From Polytrichum commune (taxonomy: Eukaryota > Streptophyta > Polytrichopsida > Polytrichales > Polytrichaceae), in the NCBI GenBank assembly GCA_950295325.1, contig OX485809.1, positions 2,666,001 to 2,730,000 on the forward strand: a stretch of 64,000 nt of DNA, given 5' to 3'. The notes under the pieces were generated by a model. It worked only from the letters and a program-made list of their open reading frames with translations, had not been told where the DNA came from and ran no database searches. The translations under genes and the position numbers were made by a program. Shown in pieces: positions 24,143-35,100 of this stretch. How positions within the stretch are numbered: the first letter of the stretch is position 1; every line of letters starts with the position of its first letter.

Positions 24143-24191
24143 CTCAAAAGAGCATCAAACCGGTGCATGCCAGGTTTGATGCTCTTTTGAG
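24143..24191. repeat. Perfect 19-bp hairpin
   Basis: ctcaaaagagcatcaaacc at 24143-24161, an 11-nt loop, then its exact reverse complement ending at 24191. Outside the arms, cacctttg and aaggtcac extend the pairing after a short bulge. It could fold as RNA on either strand. It may be a small-RNA precursor, a transposon tip pair or a chance palindrome. Confidence 0.8.
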
Positions 24192-24904
24192 AAGGTCACT
24201 CTGGGTTGTTAATGTTATATAAGGTCCAACGTAATGAACCTCTTGATCTGTCATGATTAACAAGATTTTTATTAATCTTCTAATTGAAGTCTCCCACCAT
24301 TGAAATTTGCATATCTTATCATCACTCTTACATATAATTGTGTCTTATGGAGCCCACACAATTACTATGAATGAATTTATTAGTTGTCGCAATATTTTGT
24401 GACAATATCCAAATTTGTTACCATAAAAGCACTTCAAATACACCATAATAATAATTGGACATGTTTGCCTACTCTCCATGACAAAGAATTAACAAGAGAA
24501 TATACATGTATCAACGATGGAATATTCCCAACAACTTATGTTTGAAAGCCGAATCTCAAAATGTTCATGTAATGCAACTCTCACATAGACAATCTCCAAA
24601 GTTCAATGGAGGACACATTGTAGCCTGACATGGCTAGAGCAATTGTTCTAAGATTAGAAATGGCAATCAACATGGATTATGAAGAATGTTATGGCAATAA
24701 TTTGTCAAATCTATTAACATATATAAAAAAACTCACTACTTGGCAAATGCAATGTCTCAATTGGTGAACCAAGTGATCAAGCCGTTAACATATATAGATA
24801 TAGCTAGTGAGAGAGAGAGGTTTTTAATAAGATGGTGTGCACGTTGAGAGAAAGAGAGAGAATCATGAATCGTACCAATTGAATTGTCACATCAATTGAC
24901 ATGT

Positions 24905-25325
24905 TATGATAGGATAAATGTTCACAACACTTATCAAGAGGGAAGACATATTGAAGGAGGGGAAGGTGAAGAAGTTGAATTTCTAAATTGTAAAGCTAAT
25001 ATACTATTATATTTACTGAACTAACCTAAATCGGGGTCAAAGACCCCGAGTTAGTGCAATGAACTATAATTGGGATGAATAACCAATGAACCTATAGAGG
25101 TCGGTTTTACCCCCTTGGTAGGTGTTAGGAAATCAAATTGGTCATGATACCTATGAAAGACTACACTAATTATCCCATTAAGTGCATGTGGTATTCATTC
25201 CCGAAATATGCATTATTTTTCCAAATCTAAAAATTAGTGAGGAGTGAAATACATGAATACATGCTCATTTACCATACATTTCAAGATAATTAGTATGTGT
25301 TTTAAGGTCTTTGTAGAGTGCATAA
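24905..25325 (+). repeat. Dispersed repeat copies
   Basis: 24905-25150 is the second copy of the family at 14095-14260 and 28295-28560 (cacaacacttatcaagaggg, gtcaaagaccccgagttagtg, a cccccttggtaggt block). 25155-25325 is the inverted partner of 14940-15150. Confidence 0.6.
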
Positions 25326-25350
25326 CCTGTTTTGGTGAACTCAAAGAGGC

Positions 25351-25392
25351 TTCTTCTTCTTCTTCTTCTTCTTCTTCTTCTTCTTCTTCTTT
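25351..25392. repeat. (CTT)n microsatellite
   Basis: About 14 uninterrupted ttc/ctt units. The poly-Ser open frame across it is an artefact. Confidence 0.95.
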
Positions 25393-25648
25393 TCAGTTAA
25401 CACCATTCAATCATGAAGCATCTACTAACACTCAAAAGTTGAAGAGAGTTGCATTGAGAGCTTCCGATACTTTGACACTTTGGGCTCCCAAAACCCTAGA
25501 TCTTCTAGTGCCTCTAATTTCATAGCGTGTGTAATTTCACTGATTTCCCACCCGCACTATTAGCTTAACCTCACTAGACATGATAATCAATGTACTATGC
25601 GGTTGAAATAGTTGAAAGTATAAGTTCCAAAGAGGGGACCATTGTAGT

Positions 25649-25850
25649 GTCCAGGGAGATTTTGGGGCATAATCTGTTGATATATCCTAGTGTTTCCAAG
25701 TCCAATTAATTACATGTTGACATTTTTTTGGTTTTTCTTTATCAACTCGAGACATATTCCATAGATTCCTCTAAGATGATCGGTAATTTTCCTGAAGTCT
25801 TGAACTTCAACCAGTTACTTCTCAAACTCAACCGGCTCATCTATAAATAC
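25649..25850 (+). repeat. Dispersed repeat, copy 2 of the 7885-8095 family
   Basis: A direct-orientation partner of 7885-8095, with the strongest identity in ttttcctgaagtcttgaac and the following ctcaaactcaacc. Confidence 0.7.
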
Positions 25851-26804
25851 ATTGTTTTTTTCCCAATTAGTGTGGGTCACACTAATTCCCAATTACCCAC
25901 ACTATTCTTAAAAAATATAATTTGAAGTGACCCACTGTAATTTCCAATGCGAAAATTTTATGTGGATTTTTTCTGTCTGCATATTTAGATGAAAATTCAA
26001 GACAAGACAAGTTCTATAAAATCAATGTGAGCCACACTAATTTCCAACCCACACTAATGAGACAAAACAGTGTAGTGGTCGGTTCTCCCTGTTCATTGCC
26101 ATCACATATACACATGAAGTAAACGGTTCTTTTTTCTATTTCCAGTTGGCACTTCAGTCTTAGTCCATTCTTCTGATCTTTGAAGACAAAAGAAAGCGGG
26201 AAATCTGGTAAAAAACATTCACCCAATTTTCGGGCACGTACTTGTTCTTGAGGAGTCAATGACAAAGGTTACTTTAGATGTTGACTTGGTTGAAAGTGGT
26301 CTAAAAGCTGGGTTGACATTGCAGTATTTCTCAAAGGTAGAAAGACTTATGGTGCAAATTTTGGCACATTACACATGGGGGAAAAGGGGGGGGGGGAAAA
26401 AATCCACCCACGTGGGGAGGCACAGAAATCATTCCATTTGTCATTTGCCATTTGCATTTGAAAAAGGCTAAGATTGTTGTTATTGAGTGTCAGTCGGTTG
26501 TTCATATGTTGTAGCTTTGGCGTATTCCGTGTCTCTATTTATCTGGAAGAGTATTGAAGCTCTTCAAAAAACAGATTTAACGAACGTGGACAGCTTGTCT
26601 TCACTTGTTCTCTGAAGAGACCAAGTTCATGAGTGTCGTGTTTTATGTGCCCATAAGTCAACTATAAAGTTTCTACTTAGAGCAAGACTGCGATTTTTCA
26701 TTGCACTTTCAGTGGCACCTACGTACCTACAGTATCAGTTTGCATGGTAAAAATGTAAACAGATATTCGAAACCCTAGTCACTTTTCTTTCAACCATACA
26801 GCAG

Positions 26805-27294
26805 GGAGAGAGGGAATTATCGTATCCATCCAACATGAAGTCTCGACCCTCTATAGGTTTGCCGGTTCATCTCAAAGGAATTTGAGTATACTAAAAACAA
26901 TAAAGAAAGAAAGAAAGAAAGAAATAACCAACGTCGGGCAATCTGACGTGAATTTGAGCCTGTTGGTCCTACCCTGATCAAGAATCCTCGTGCTGCAGGG
27001 TGAGGTTTACTGCCTTCCTTGCAGTGGGTGGGCTCTTGGCATCCTACTTATTTAGCTAGTTTTATTCCGTCAAGTAGAGAGAAGATTTCACAGTGGGAAT
27101 CGAACCGTCAACCATTCCATTCGGAAAATGAGTACATGTCCACTATCACCTAGTTGTTTAGGGTCATCTCGGACCCTTTAAAACTAATTCTGATGTCAAC
27201 TCAAGTAAAAAGAAAAGTAACTTGAGATGGGTGCATATTGTTTCAAGGTTTATATGTTGGATGAATGAGAGGTACACTCGTATATGTAAGCATG

Positions 27295-27300
<6 letters not shown>
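26805..27300. mobile_element. Palindromic MITE family M, copy 2, split by a SINE
   Basis: The left half (26805-26899) starts ggagagagggaattatcg and contains catccaacatgaa and ctataggtttg. The right half (about 27159-27300) has the inverse end, ttggatgaatgagaggtac. The two halves are separated by the SINE at 26900-27158. Confidence 0.6.
26900..27158 (-). mobile_element. tRNA-derived SINE
   Basis: On the minus strand the element starts near 27158 with a pol III type 2 promoter: an A-box-like taggtgatagtgg (27140-27152) and a perfect B box ggttcgattcc (27097-27107). It ends in TTTC repeats and a T-rich tail at 26900-26930. This is the layout of plant tRNA-derived SINEs, which are retrotransposed by LINE enzymes. 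The LINE at 53 kb is a possible partner, but that is speculation. Confidence 0.65.

Positions 27301-27330
<30 letters not shown>
27298..27330. repeat. (GA)n microsatellite
   Basis: A perfect GA run at the junction of two family M elements; it probably expanded from the GAGAG tip of the element. Confidence 0.95.
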
Positions 27331-27335
<5 letters not shown>

Positions 27336-28022
27336 AAGGAGCGTACCTCTCATCCACCCAACACAACCCCCTATAGGTTTGTTGTTGGTTCATTTGAGAA
27401 AACCTTGAGTAGATTCAGTGGGGTCTTTCAAACTAATTCCAATGTCAATTCCCCAGGGAGTGCACTATTCATTAAAACCAAGCATCACGTGCGTGCATGC
27501 CCCTTATTAAAATACCCCTGTATACATTTTATTTTTGCTAAAATCAAGAAATATACTCACAAATCTCATTGCTTCAAAATACATTTCCATACATACACAA
27601 GGGTCCAAAAACAAATACATAAATTGTATATAACATGTGTACAAATGCAAAAATATGGCCCTATTATATGTATAATATCAAATCATAGATTTTTAGTTAT
27701 AAAGTCGTTACTTAGTGGATGAAAAAACACATGATTCTTGGTCCAGGTTTGACTTGAACGCGTAAACGCGTAAATGCGTACTTTACATATATTTTTCTAT
27801 AGCCTCATGTATATCTACTTCTTGCTTAATAGCAATATGTCTCTTGTACGTACATTTTGTACATGCTTGTTTTAAATAATACCCCTTTTGTGCACCCACG
27901 TGTATAAATACAGTACTTGAACAGTGCACTCCCTGGGGTCAATTCAACTAACAAAGCAACCTTCCGGATGCATGCTATTCCAGGACTTTTATGTTGGATG
28001 ATCCTCATGTACAACAATTCCC
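27300..28022. mobile_element. Palindromic MITE family M, copy 3, split by a hAT-like element
   Basis: The left part (27331-27451) has gcgtacctctcatccaccc and ctataggtttgttg; the right part (27938-28022) ends with atgttggatg and aacaattccct. Removing 27452-27937 and one 8-bp duplication restores the family interior (aatgtcaattcaact). Confidence 0.65.
27452..27937. mobile_element. hAT-like element, G-run family relative, copy E (486 bp)
   Basis: Terminal inverted repeats cccagggagtgcactattca and the complement cccagggagtgcactgttca (one mismatch) are flanked by perfect 8-bp duplications gtcaattc (27444-27451 and 27938-27945). The right subterminal region (acccacgtgtataaatac, ataccccttttgtgcac) resembles the right end of copy A and of the element near 38647-39685, linking it to the same family. 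No gene inside. Confidence 0.85.
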
Positions 28023-28045
28023 TAATTACTTCTATACGTAAGCGA

Positions 28046-28287
28046 GGAGAAAGGGAATTATCATATACAAGCGTGCCTCTCATCCATCCAATGTAACATC
28101 TTCACCCCTTGTAAGTTTGTTGCCGATTCATCTCAAATGGCCTCTAGTAGATTAATTAGAGGTCATTAAAACTAATTATGATATCAACTCAACTAAAACA
28201 AAGTGATGTTTGGGTTGTATAGTATTTCACGGATTTTATGTTGGGTGAACGAGAGGTTATGCTTGCATACAACAATTCCCTATCTCC
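28046..28287. mobile_element. Palindromic MITE family M, copy 4 (best intact)
   Basis: 242 bp with inverted ends of about 50 bp: ggagaaagggaattatca, then catatacaagcgtgcctctc and catccatccaatgtaa on the left; the complement of the right end reads ggagatagggaattgttg, then gcaagcataacctctcg and ttcacccaacataa. This is the clearest definition of the family. I see no obvious target duplication. Confidence 0.75.
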
Positions 28288-28294
28288 GATGTGC

Positions 28295-28560
28295 AAGTGA
28301 ATGTTCACAACACCTACTGAGGGAGAGGGCAAACTAGGGGAAGGGAGGGTGAAATCATTGATTACTATTATGAAGCCCATCGGGTTTCCATTTATAGTTA
28401 AATGGCCAATGAAATGCGATCAAAGACCCCAAATTAGCCTCATGAGCTTGAATTGGGATAAACCAACATGCAATTTATAAGAATCAATTTCTACTACTAC
28501 CCCCCTTAGTAGGTATCGAAACCAAACCACCCCTAAGCTTCCTAAGGGGTTGATCACACA
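28295..28560 (+). repeat. Dispersed repeat, third copy
   Basis: Matches 24905-25150 and 14095-14260 (ttcacaacacctactgaggg, gatcaaagaccccaaattag, a taccccccttagtaggt block). Confidence 0.6.
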
Positions 28561-28857
28561 AACCACTTCTGGCATCATTTGTCAACATCTCCAGTTGTGA
28601 TAATGTGAAAAGTGGTGGGCCAACATCCATTTCTCAACATAATCCCCAGCAATTTCACAGCTAGAACCGGACGGAAAGTTTGGTGTGATCGGGGCATGAC
28701 TAGTGTTGAATTGACATCATTTTGAAACTAGTACGAGTTTTCATAAATATTCAAAACAAACCAATATGCGTATGAATTGATTATAAAACTCCTACACTAT
28801 TAAATCGGTGTTGTGCCTGTTAAATTTTAGACATCGGTAACAATCTGGTATGAAATC

Positions 28858-29115
28858 CAAGACTCCGAACGCTCACAACCGTTGGTTCATTCTATCTTAT
28901 CATGTGTGGAGACCCGTATGAATAGACATTCATTGAAATAGCATTTGGTTGAGGGCCCAGTCACATATGACTTCACATTACACTTGAGGATCAGTGACCA
29001 CACTATACATAAGTTTGGAGGTGTCTTAGGACAGCCTTTGGACACTTTCTTTTGGACTCCCACAATCTCATGGTCACGGCTCTTGGCTCGTGTGTGAAGT
29101 GGCCCTATAACTTAG
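28858..29115 (-). repeat. Partial inverted copy of the 22230-22733 element
   Basis: The reverse complement shares the agggccacttcacacacgag tip, gagccgtgacc, aaagaaagtgtccaaagg and gaagtcatatgtg blocks in order with 22230-22490. The other end is missing. Confidence 0.7.
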
Positions 29116-31640
29116 AAGGTCTTCATCAGTTGTTGTTGTAAAGCTCAGATTAGACTGTTGTAAAGTTCAGTGGGAAGAGAGGTTTGCTTGAAGGCTTGTC
29201 AACTCCAATTTCATGGAAACTTGGGCTGGGCCTGGACCTGCATGGCAGTTTGCACGAGCTCCAACGTCAGGATCTAACATTCATTTTATGCCAAACTATT
29301 ACAGTCAATTCATTTGAGAATTGAACTTTCTAGGTCCCAATCATTCCCTACTTTAGGTGAGTCTGTTACGGTCTATGGGTGAATTGATAGTTTGGATTCC
29401 ACAAGAGCCCCAACTTTCATCCCACGAGACTTGTGCCAGATTGGGAAGACCACAAAGGTGGGAGAATGCTTTTCTCATGCCAACCCACCCACTTCGCACT
29501 ATGGGAAACCATTAGTTCACTTCTAATAGATGCTCGTGAAACCCTAAGCTTATTGCAGAGGTGGTCATGAGCTCATCGATTGGAAGGTGAGTGTTTCTCA
29601 CAATGAGCTTGATTGTCAACTTTGAAAGAACAAAATTGGTTCACGTTGTTGCCCATGTTATTAAAGATAGTTGATCTTTGTAATGGGCAGCACCCCAAGC
29701 ATGAAATTTTATTTGCTTCCTCCATCAAGTTTTAACTTAGTGACCTTCTTCGGGTTCAAGAAAACTTTGGAGCATCATTCTCCTTCAAATTGAAACGAAA
29801 TGAAATGAGACTTGGATCTAACTATTCTTAAAACATTAAAGAATCTTCATGCCGAGTGGGACCTTTGAATCCAAGCTTTGAGTAACGTTGAATTGAGCTT
29901 CTTTGGAGCAATTTGGAGCTCTTTTTGAGAATTTGAACCTTTGTGGGAAAACAAGGACCTCATTCCCTCTTTCTCTTAATCTTGTAAAGTCAAAATCACC
30001 ATGGAATCATCATATTGCTATATGTTGTTAGGTTGCCCGACACTAATCTACTGACATTACACACTATTTTGAATATTTGACTATCACAACATGAGATTAA
30101 ACTAATCATTTTGTTACTCTGGTTGTTGTACTGATCAACAAACTATGTTACAAAATGTTTGTGATTTGATCTTTTATTCAAGATAATGTGCATTGTGTAT
30201 GGATAAACAGGCAAGAGCAACCCATGAGGCAACAACATGCATTCTACAATAAGAAGTTTCTTTTCATCTATTATGCTTAATTTTCTTTCACAAATCTTCT
30301 ACTCAAAATGAGTTTTGTATTGTTGCAAAGAACTTAAGAAGATGAATGCAAAGGTATCCTATTTGACATAGTTTACCTCCATATTTTCAGTTGATAATGG
30401 ATAATAAGAGAAAATATAGAAATTCATTATGCATAGGTCCTAGGATATAGTAAGACATTTCTAAACCCTTATGAGATATGAATATTCGTATCTTACATTT
30501 AGATGCCCTATAACATCTTATCATATAATACCTTAATTTCTAATACTCATATTACAACACTTTCATGCTTTATTTATGAACCTTATTAAAAATGTTTGCA
30601 GACTTATTGCAGATACCAGTGTACCCATGCATAGTATTAAACCATACACTTACTCATAAGAGTTTTTTCACCCCCAGAGGTAACCTTAATTGCACAATGT
30701 ACCAGTGTACCCAAAATTTTCCACTATTACAGTAGCACAATGTTTCATTTTTATACATGGAATTAACTTCAGCATGCATGCACTCAATTTTGGTAATATC
30801 TATGTTAAAAAAAAACTCCATTAATAAAGATGTATCATGCATTCAAGCACTGCACATAAGAGACTACTTTCAAGAGTCAATTGTCTCTGGAAAAAGAAAA
30901 AGGAAAAAAATAAGGAAAAAAAAGCAAAAAGTAAAGACTACTTGAGTATAGTAGCTATATGTACCAGAGGCATTTATCACGTTAAGTTGAAAACTTTAGT
31001 ACATGTACATGAGTCCATTTTCTAGTAGCGTACCCTTAGCATGTATACATTTGTTTCTCTCTATAAGTTTCTTGAATACAACAAGTTTGATTTCATTGTC
31101 ACCCATGCATGTTATTAAGGCTTCCAATGAAGAGTCCAATTCCCAAGAACACGCAAGACCCATAACTAAACTTAATGACATGTACGACATACCGACAAGG
31201 GACTAACATTGATAGCAATGGTAGCCGTCCAACGACTCAATTTCACTTACCCATTATTGCAAAATTCCCTGGTATCACCTTTGCACCCTTGAACAAATTT
31301 ATAATATATTTTAGATACCACCCATCTTTATTTTAATTTCTAGAGATAACCATACCTACGGATGCATGCACAACGTTACATAGCAAAGCTAGTGAGTTGC
31401 ATGGGCCAAGAGCCTTGCTGCGAAAATGCTGAAAATATAACGCAACACAGTGAAAACATAAACATTATCGATCTGATCTCGGACAATCATGCTATAAAAA
31501 GAATAAGAATTTTTTTAAGATATGTTTAAGTTGGAAGTGAATCATGATGTTGACTAATGTTATGTGGAACAAAACATGCACAACATAGACCTAAAAACCT
31601 AGTATATACAAGAGGACAAGTGATTACCGGGACACCCTTA
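29116..31640. other. Intergenic DNA; holds a related empty site
   Basis: No gene is seen. About 30958-31110 (tttatcacgttaagttgaaaac, acatgag, ttttctag, gcatgtatacattt) corresponds to the flanks of hAT-like copy A at 3167-3212 and 3951-4000 without the insertion. An A/G-rich stretch lies at 30888-30940. Confidence 0.5.
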
Positions 31641-31891
31641 CACACATGCCACGTTCCCCAAAGCGGATGGCACGGACCTACCAACAAGAGTTACTCGCAT
31701 TGAAAGCAAGCCAGGCCCCAACTAGTATGGAGTTCCCACTACCTATTGCCTCCCAAACCAAGCAAGCAACCGCGCGGTTTTTCGGGCAGCCACAGCAGCT
31801 GCCCGTGGAAAAACCCGATTCGAACGCCGTCGCAGCCAGCGGCCATCCACGTCTACGCAACGTAACCGGCCAAACCCTCAACGAATTTGCT

Positions 31892-31898
31892 TATATAA
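31892..31898 (+). promoter_or_regulatory. TATA box of the GDSL gene (predicted)
   Basis: tatataa lies in a GC-richer upstream region, about 220 bp before the start codon. Transcription would start about 30 bp downstream, near 31925, giving a CT-rich leader with repeated tctcatctcat of about 190 bases, typical of plant 5' UTRs. Confidence 0.55.
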
Positions 31899-32119
31899 GC
31901 TGTTGCAGGATTTGAAGGAAGCATTCAACCCTCCATGTAGGAGAATCACACAACAAAAATCTCGATCCCACTCTCTCATCTCATCTCATCTCAGAGCAAT
32001 CACAGCCCGCAGCTAGCGGGAGAACTCATCTTGGCGGAAATCTGCAAGGATTTGAAGGATTTTTTGGGGGGGTTGAGATCGAGGAGTGGTGAGCTAAGAT
32101 TGAGTTTGGTTGTGTTCTT

Positions 32120-35100
32120 ATGGAGATGAAGAAGGGTGTGAGGGTGATGGAGGCAATTCAGTGTTGTTGCGTCCTCCTCGCCTTGGTGGTGGTGGTGGCT
32201 CAGCTGCCGAGCTCGGTGGTGGCACTCAAGAACTGCAGTCGTCCTGCGATCTACGCGTTCGGGGACTCGCTCACCGATGTGGGAAACAGCATTGCTGCCT
32301 TCCCGGACCAGTTTTACGAGGAGGAGCTGGACACCAAGCTGGAAGCTTACGGTGTGGAGTTTCCCAAGCATGGAGCTGACCGATGGTCCGACGGCAAGCT
32401 CCTTGTCGACTTCCTGGGTAAGTGAAGAATCAAGATCAAGTCCCCAACATTTATGGTTTCCACGCACATTTGCAGTGCCGGTATTTTGTCATACTGTTTT
32501 TGTTTGTGTTTTGATTGAGATCCCAATCAAGTGTCTGTTTGTAGAATGTGTTCTTCCAAGTTCTGCACTCGTTGGAATGGAATTTACACAGGAGGACTTG
32601 CAAACTCGAAATGGTGACCCATGGTTTGAATTTTCTTGTTTTGTTCCTTTTCTTTCGGTGCCATCTGAAGTTGGTCACCTTGAAGAATTTAAAGGTGTTC
32701 ATCTTGCCTCGGTCTGTAACAAGAAGAAACGAAAATTACTTACCTCTTGTCAGCATTTCGAGTTTGGCCACCTTCCTGTCTGGTCCTGTATAAGTCAGCA
32801 AGTGATGCCTCAACGACCTCTAAAATTAGGGGCAGTACGACTAGATCAAATTCTGCAAGCAGCTTTACTATAAAATATCTAATTTAAATAGAAGTCGTCG
32901 ATTTCCCGTCCACTTTGATCCTGAATATCAACTTGTCAATCTGTTCGATTTCGATCGAGTACCCCTTCAGAGTGAAAGAAATACTAGGATTGCAAGTTTG
33001 AAGTAATAGATTCGCAAGTCGTTGCTGCGGTTGATGCACTGGAGGTTTGACAATGCTTGTGTGGAGTGATGATGACCGTTGTGATTCTATCTAGTTCATG
33101 TTAATTGCTTACTCATGTGTGGAGATTATAACAATTTGGCAGAATTCGGGTTCCGAGGAGATCCTAACTACGCCTGGCTGAGGAGTGTGGCTGGCGACTT
33201 TGAGTATGGAACCAACTTCGCTGCTTCGGGAGGAAGCGCACGGAATAGCACCAAGTGGAAACCATTCAATGGATTCAACACCCCTTTCTCCCTTAACATC
33301 CAGCTGGAGTGGCTGGATCGCTACATGGTGCATCTGTTCGACTTCTATCTTCCAGTCACCAGTAAGCCATCTGCAATATCACATCCACTCTGCATGTTTA
33401 CGCACTTAATCTTGTCAATTTTTAAAAAATCAATCCCAAGCTCCATGTCTCACATATATATTCTCCTGCACTTGACACTCATCATCATCATCATCATCAT
33501 TTTAGCTGAAATGTGTCACAAAGGGCAGCCTGCTACCCACTCTTTGCCAATTGCAAGTACAATGAATTGGTGTCAAAAGTCTTTAAAATCACACAATTTC
33601 ATGCAATTCCTAGTGCTGCTGCATTACTCCAGGCTTCCAATATTCTTCACTAACACCAGTGTGGTAGAATCCTGACAGCAGATGCTAGATCTTAGAATCT
33701 GAACCTCACATTTTCCTGCAGTTGGCACACAACATCATATTTATGGCAGAAGTGTGTCTCAAAAGGGCAGGCCATGAATCTCTCTTCCAAGTAAATTGAA
33801 TTGGTGTTGAAAGTCTCTATATTCACATTCATTATGCAATTCCTAGTGCTGCTGCATGACTTAGGCTTTCAATGATGTTCATCCACATATCTATCCTGAC
33901 AGTAGGTTCTAGATCACAGAAACCTAAGAGGCCATGTCACCAAGATTAATACAGTTGTAGCTCTAACACAGCGCAATGATGTGTTATGGCAGCTGTGAAG
34001 GAGACGCTTCCCTCCTTGGCGTCGCTCAACCAGTCCTTGTACATGGTGTATGCTGGCTACCAAGACTACTTCTTCGACTTGTATGACAAGAAGGTCACAC
34101 CGCGACAAGGATTAGACACAGTCCCTGATGTCGTCTCTGCCATCGTTGATCACATTGAGGTAATCCTCAACACATTTCTCTGAGGGGTGGCTTGATTGCT
34201 CATTCCCTGGCCAGGGGTCATAGGTTGTTTACCTATTCATGATGAGCAGCACTGGACCTGGCTCTGGGGTGGACTTGATAGCGCGCATGCAACCTTGAGG
34301 TTCTTTGGAGGACGCACAGTTGATGTTTATAACCCAGATCCTATAGAAATTCTGAGGTTAACCCGCCCAAGGTTGCAATAGTGCTCGGATGGTGACCTTC
34401 CTAGCACCTTCCACCGAATCATAGTGGGGTATATGGATGAACCATATATTTTTTTCAAACAATCATGCGGGCACTAGGACTTGTCCTTGGGGGAGATTAA
34501 GTGTGACCCGGGTTGTCTCTGTCCGTCTGTTCAAGTTGTTCACCTTTAAAAGGAGGGAGTAGTTCTCAAGATTCCTCTACTTTTCCGTGGAGATAAAAAA
34601 TATTGCATGGGAGCGTACTTCTCATTCATTCAACATTAAATCTTGACCCCTACAAGTTTGTGACGGATTCATCTCAAATGACATGAACTGTACTAATTTG
34701 GGGTCTTTAAAGCTAATTTCAGCGTCCAATCGACTAAAACTTGGTAACCTTCGCTTTAAACATTATGTCAGGGCTTGTATGTTGGGTGCATGAGAGGTAC
34801 ACTCGTATCCGATAATTCCCTCTCTCCAATTCTCCTGATGTCTGTTTCGGAATGACATGTGAAATTAGACTAACTTGAAGATGAAGCGACACCATATTTC
34901 ACTCTGGTGGCAACATCATTCAAAGAGTCATCTCTCTAGACTCTCTATTTCTCTTGAGTGAGTTGGAACACATATTTAGATTAGTACAAAGTGATGAGTT
35001 GCAGGAACTTATGATGTTAATTCGACACCCAAGGCTGTCTTCAACGGGCATCCTGGTGTTGCGACCTGGCAAGATTGAGTTAGTTCTTTTATTTTTCTGA

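Noticed and set aside
26014-26265. An 83-codon minus-strand frame with protein-like composition
   Set aside because: No family is recognised, there is no splice or promoter context, and it overlaps repeated ccacactaa words typical of MITE debris.
32277-32873. A 198-codon frame overlapping GDSL exon 1 and intron 1
   Set aside because: It is out of frame with the GDSL motifs and runs through the intron; composition and position mark it as a shadow.
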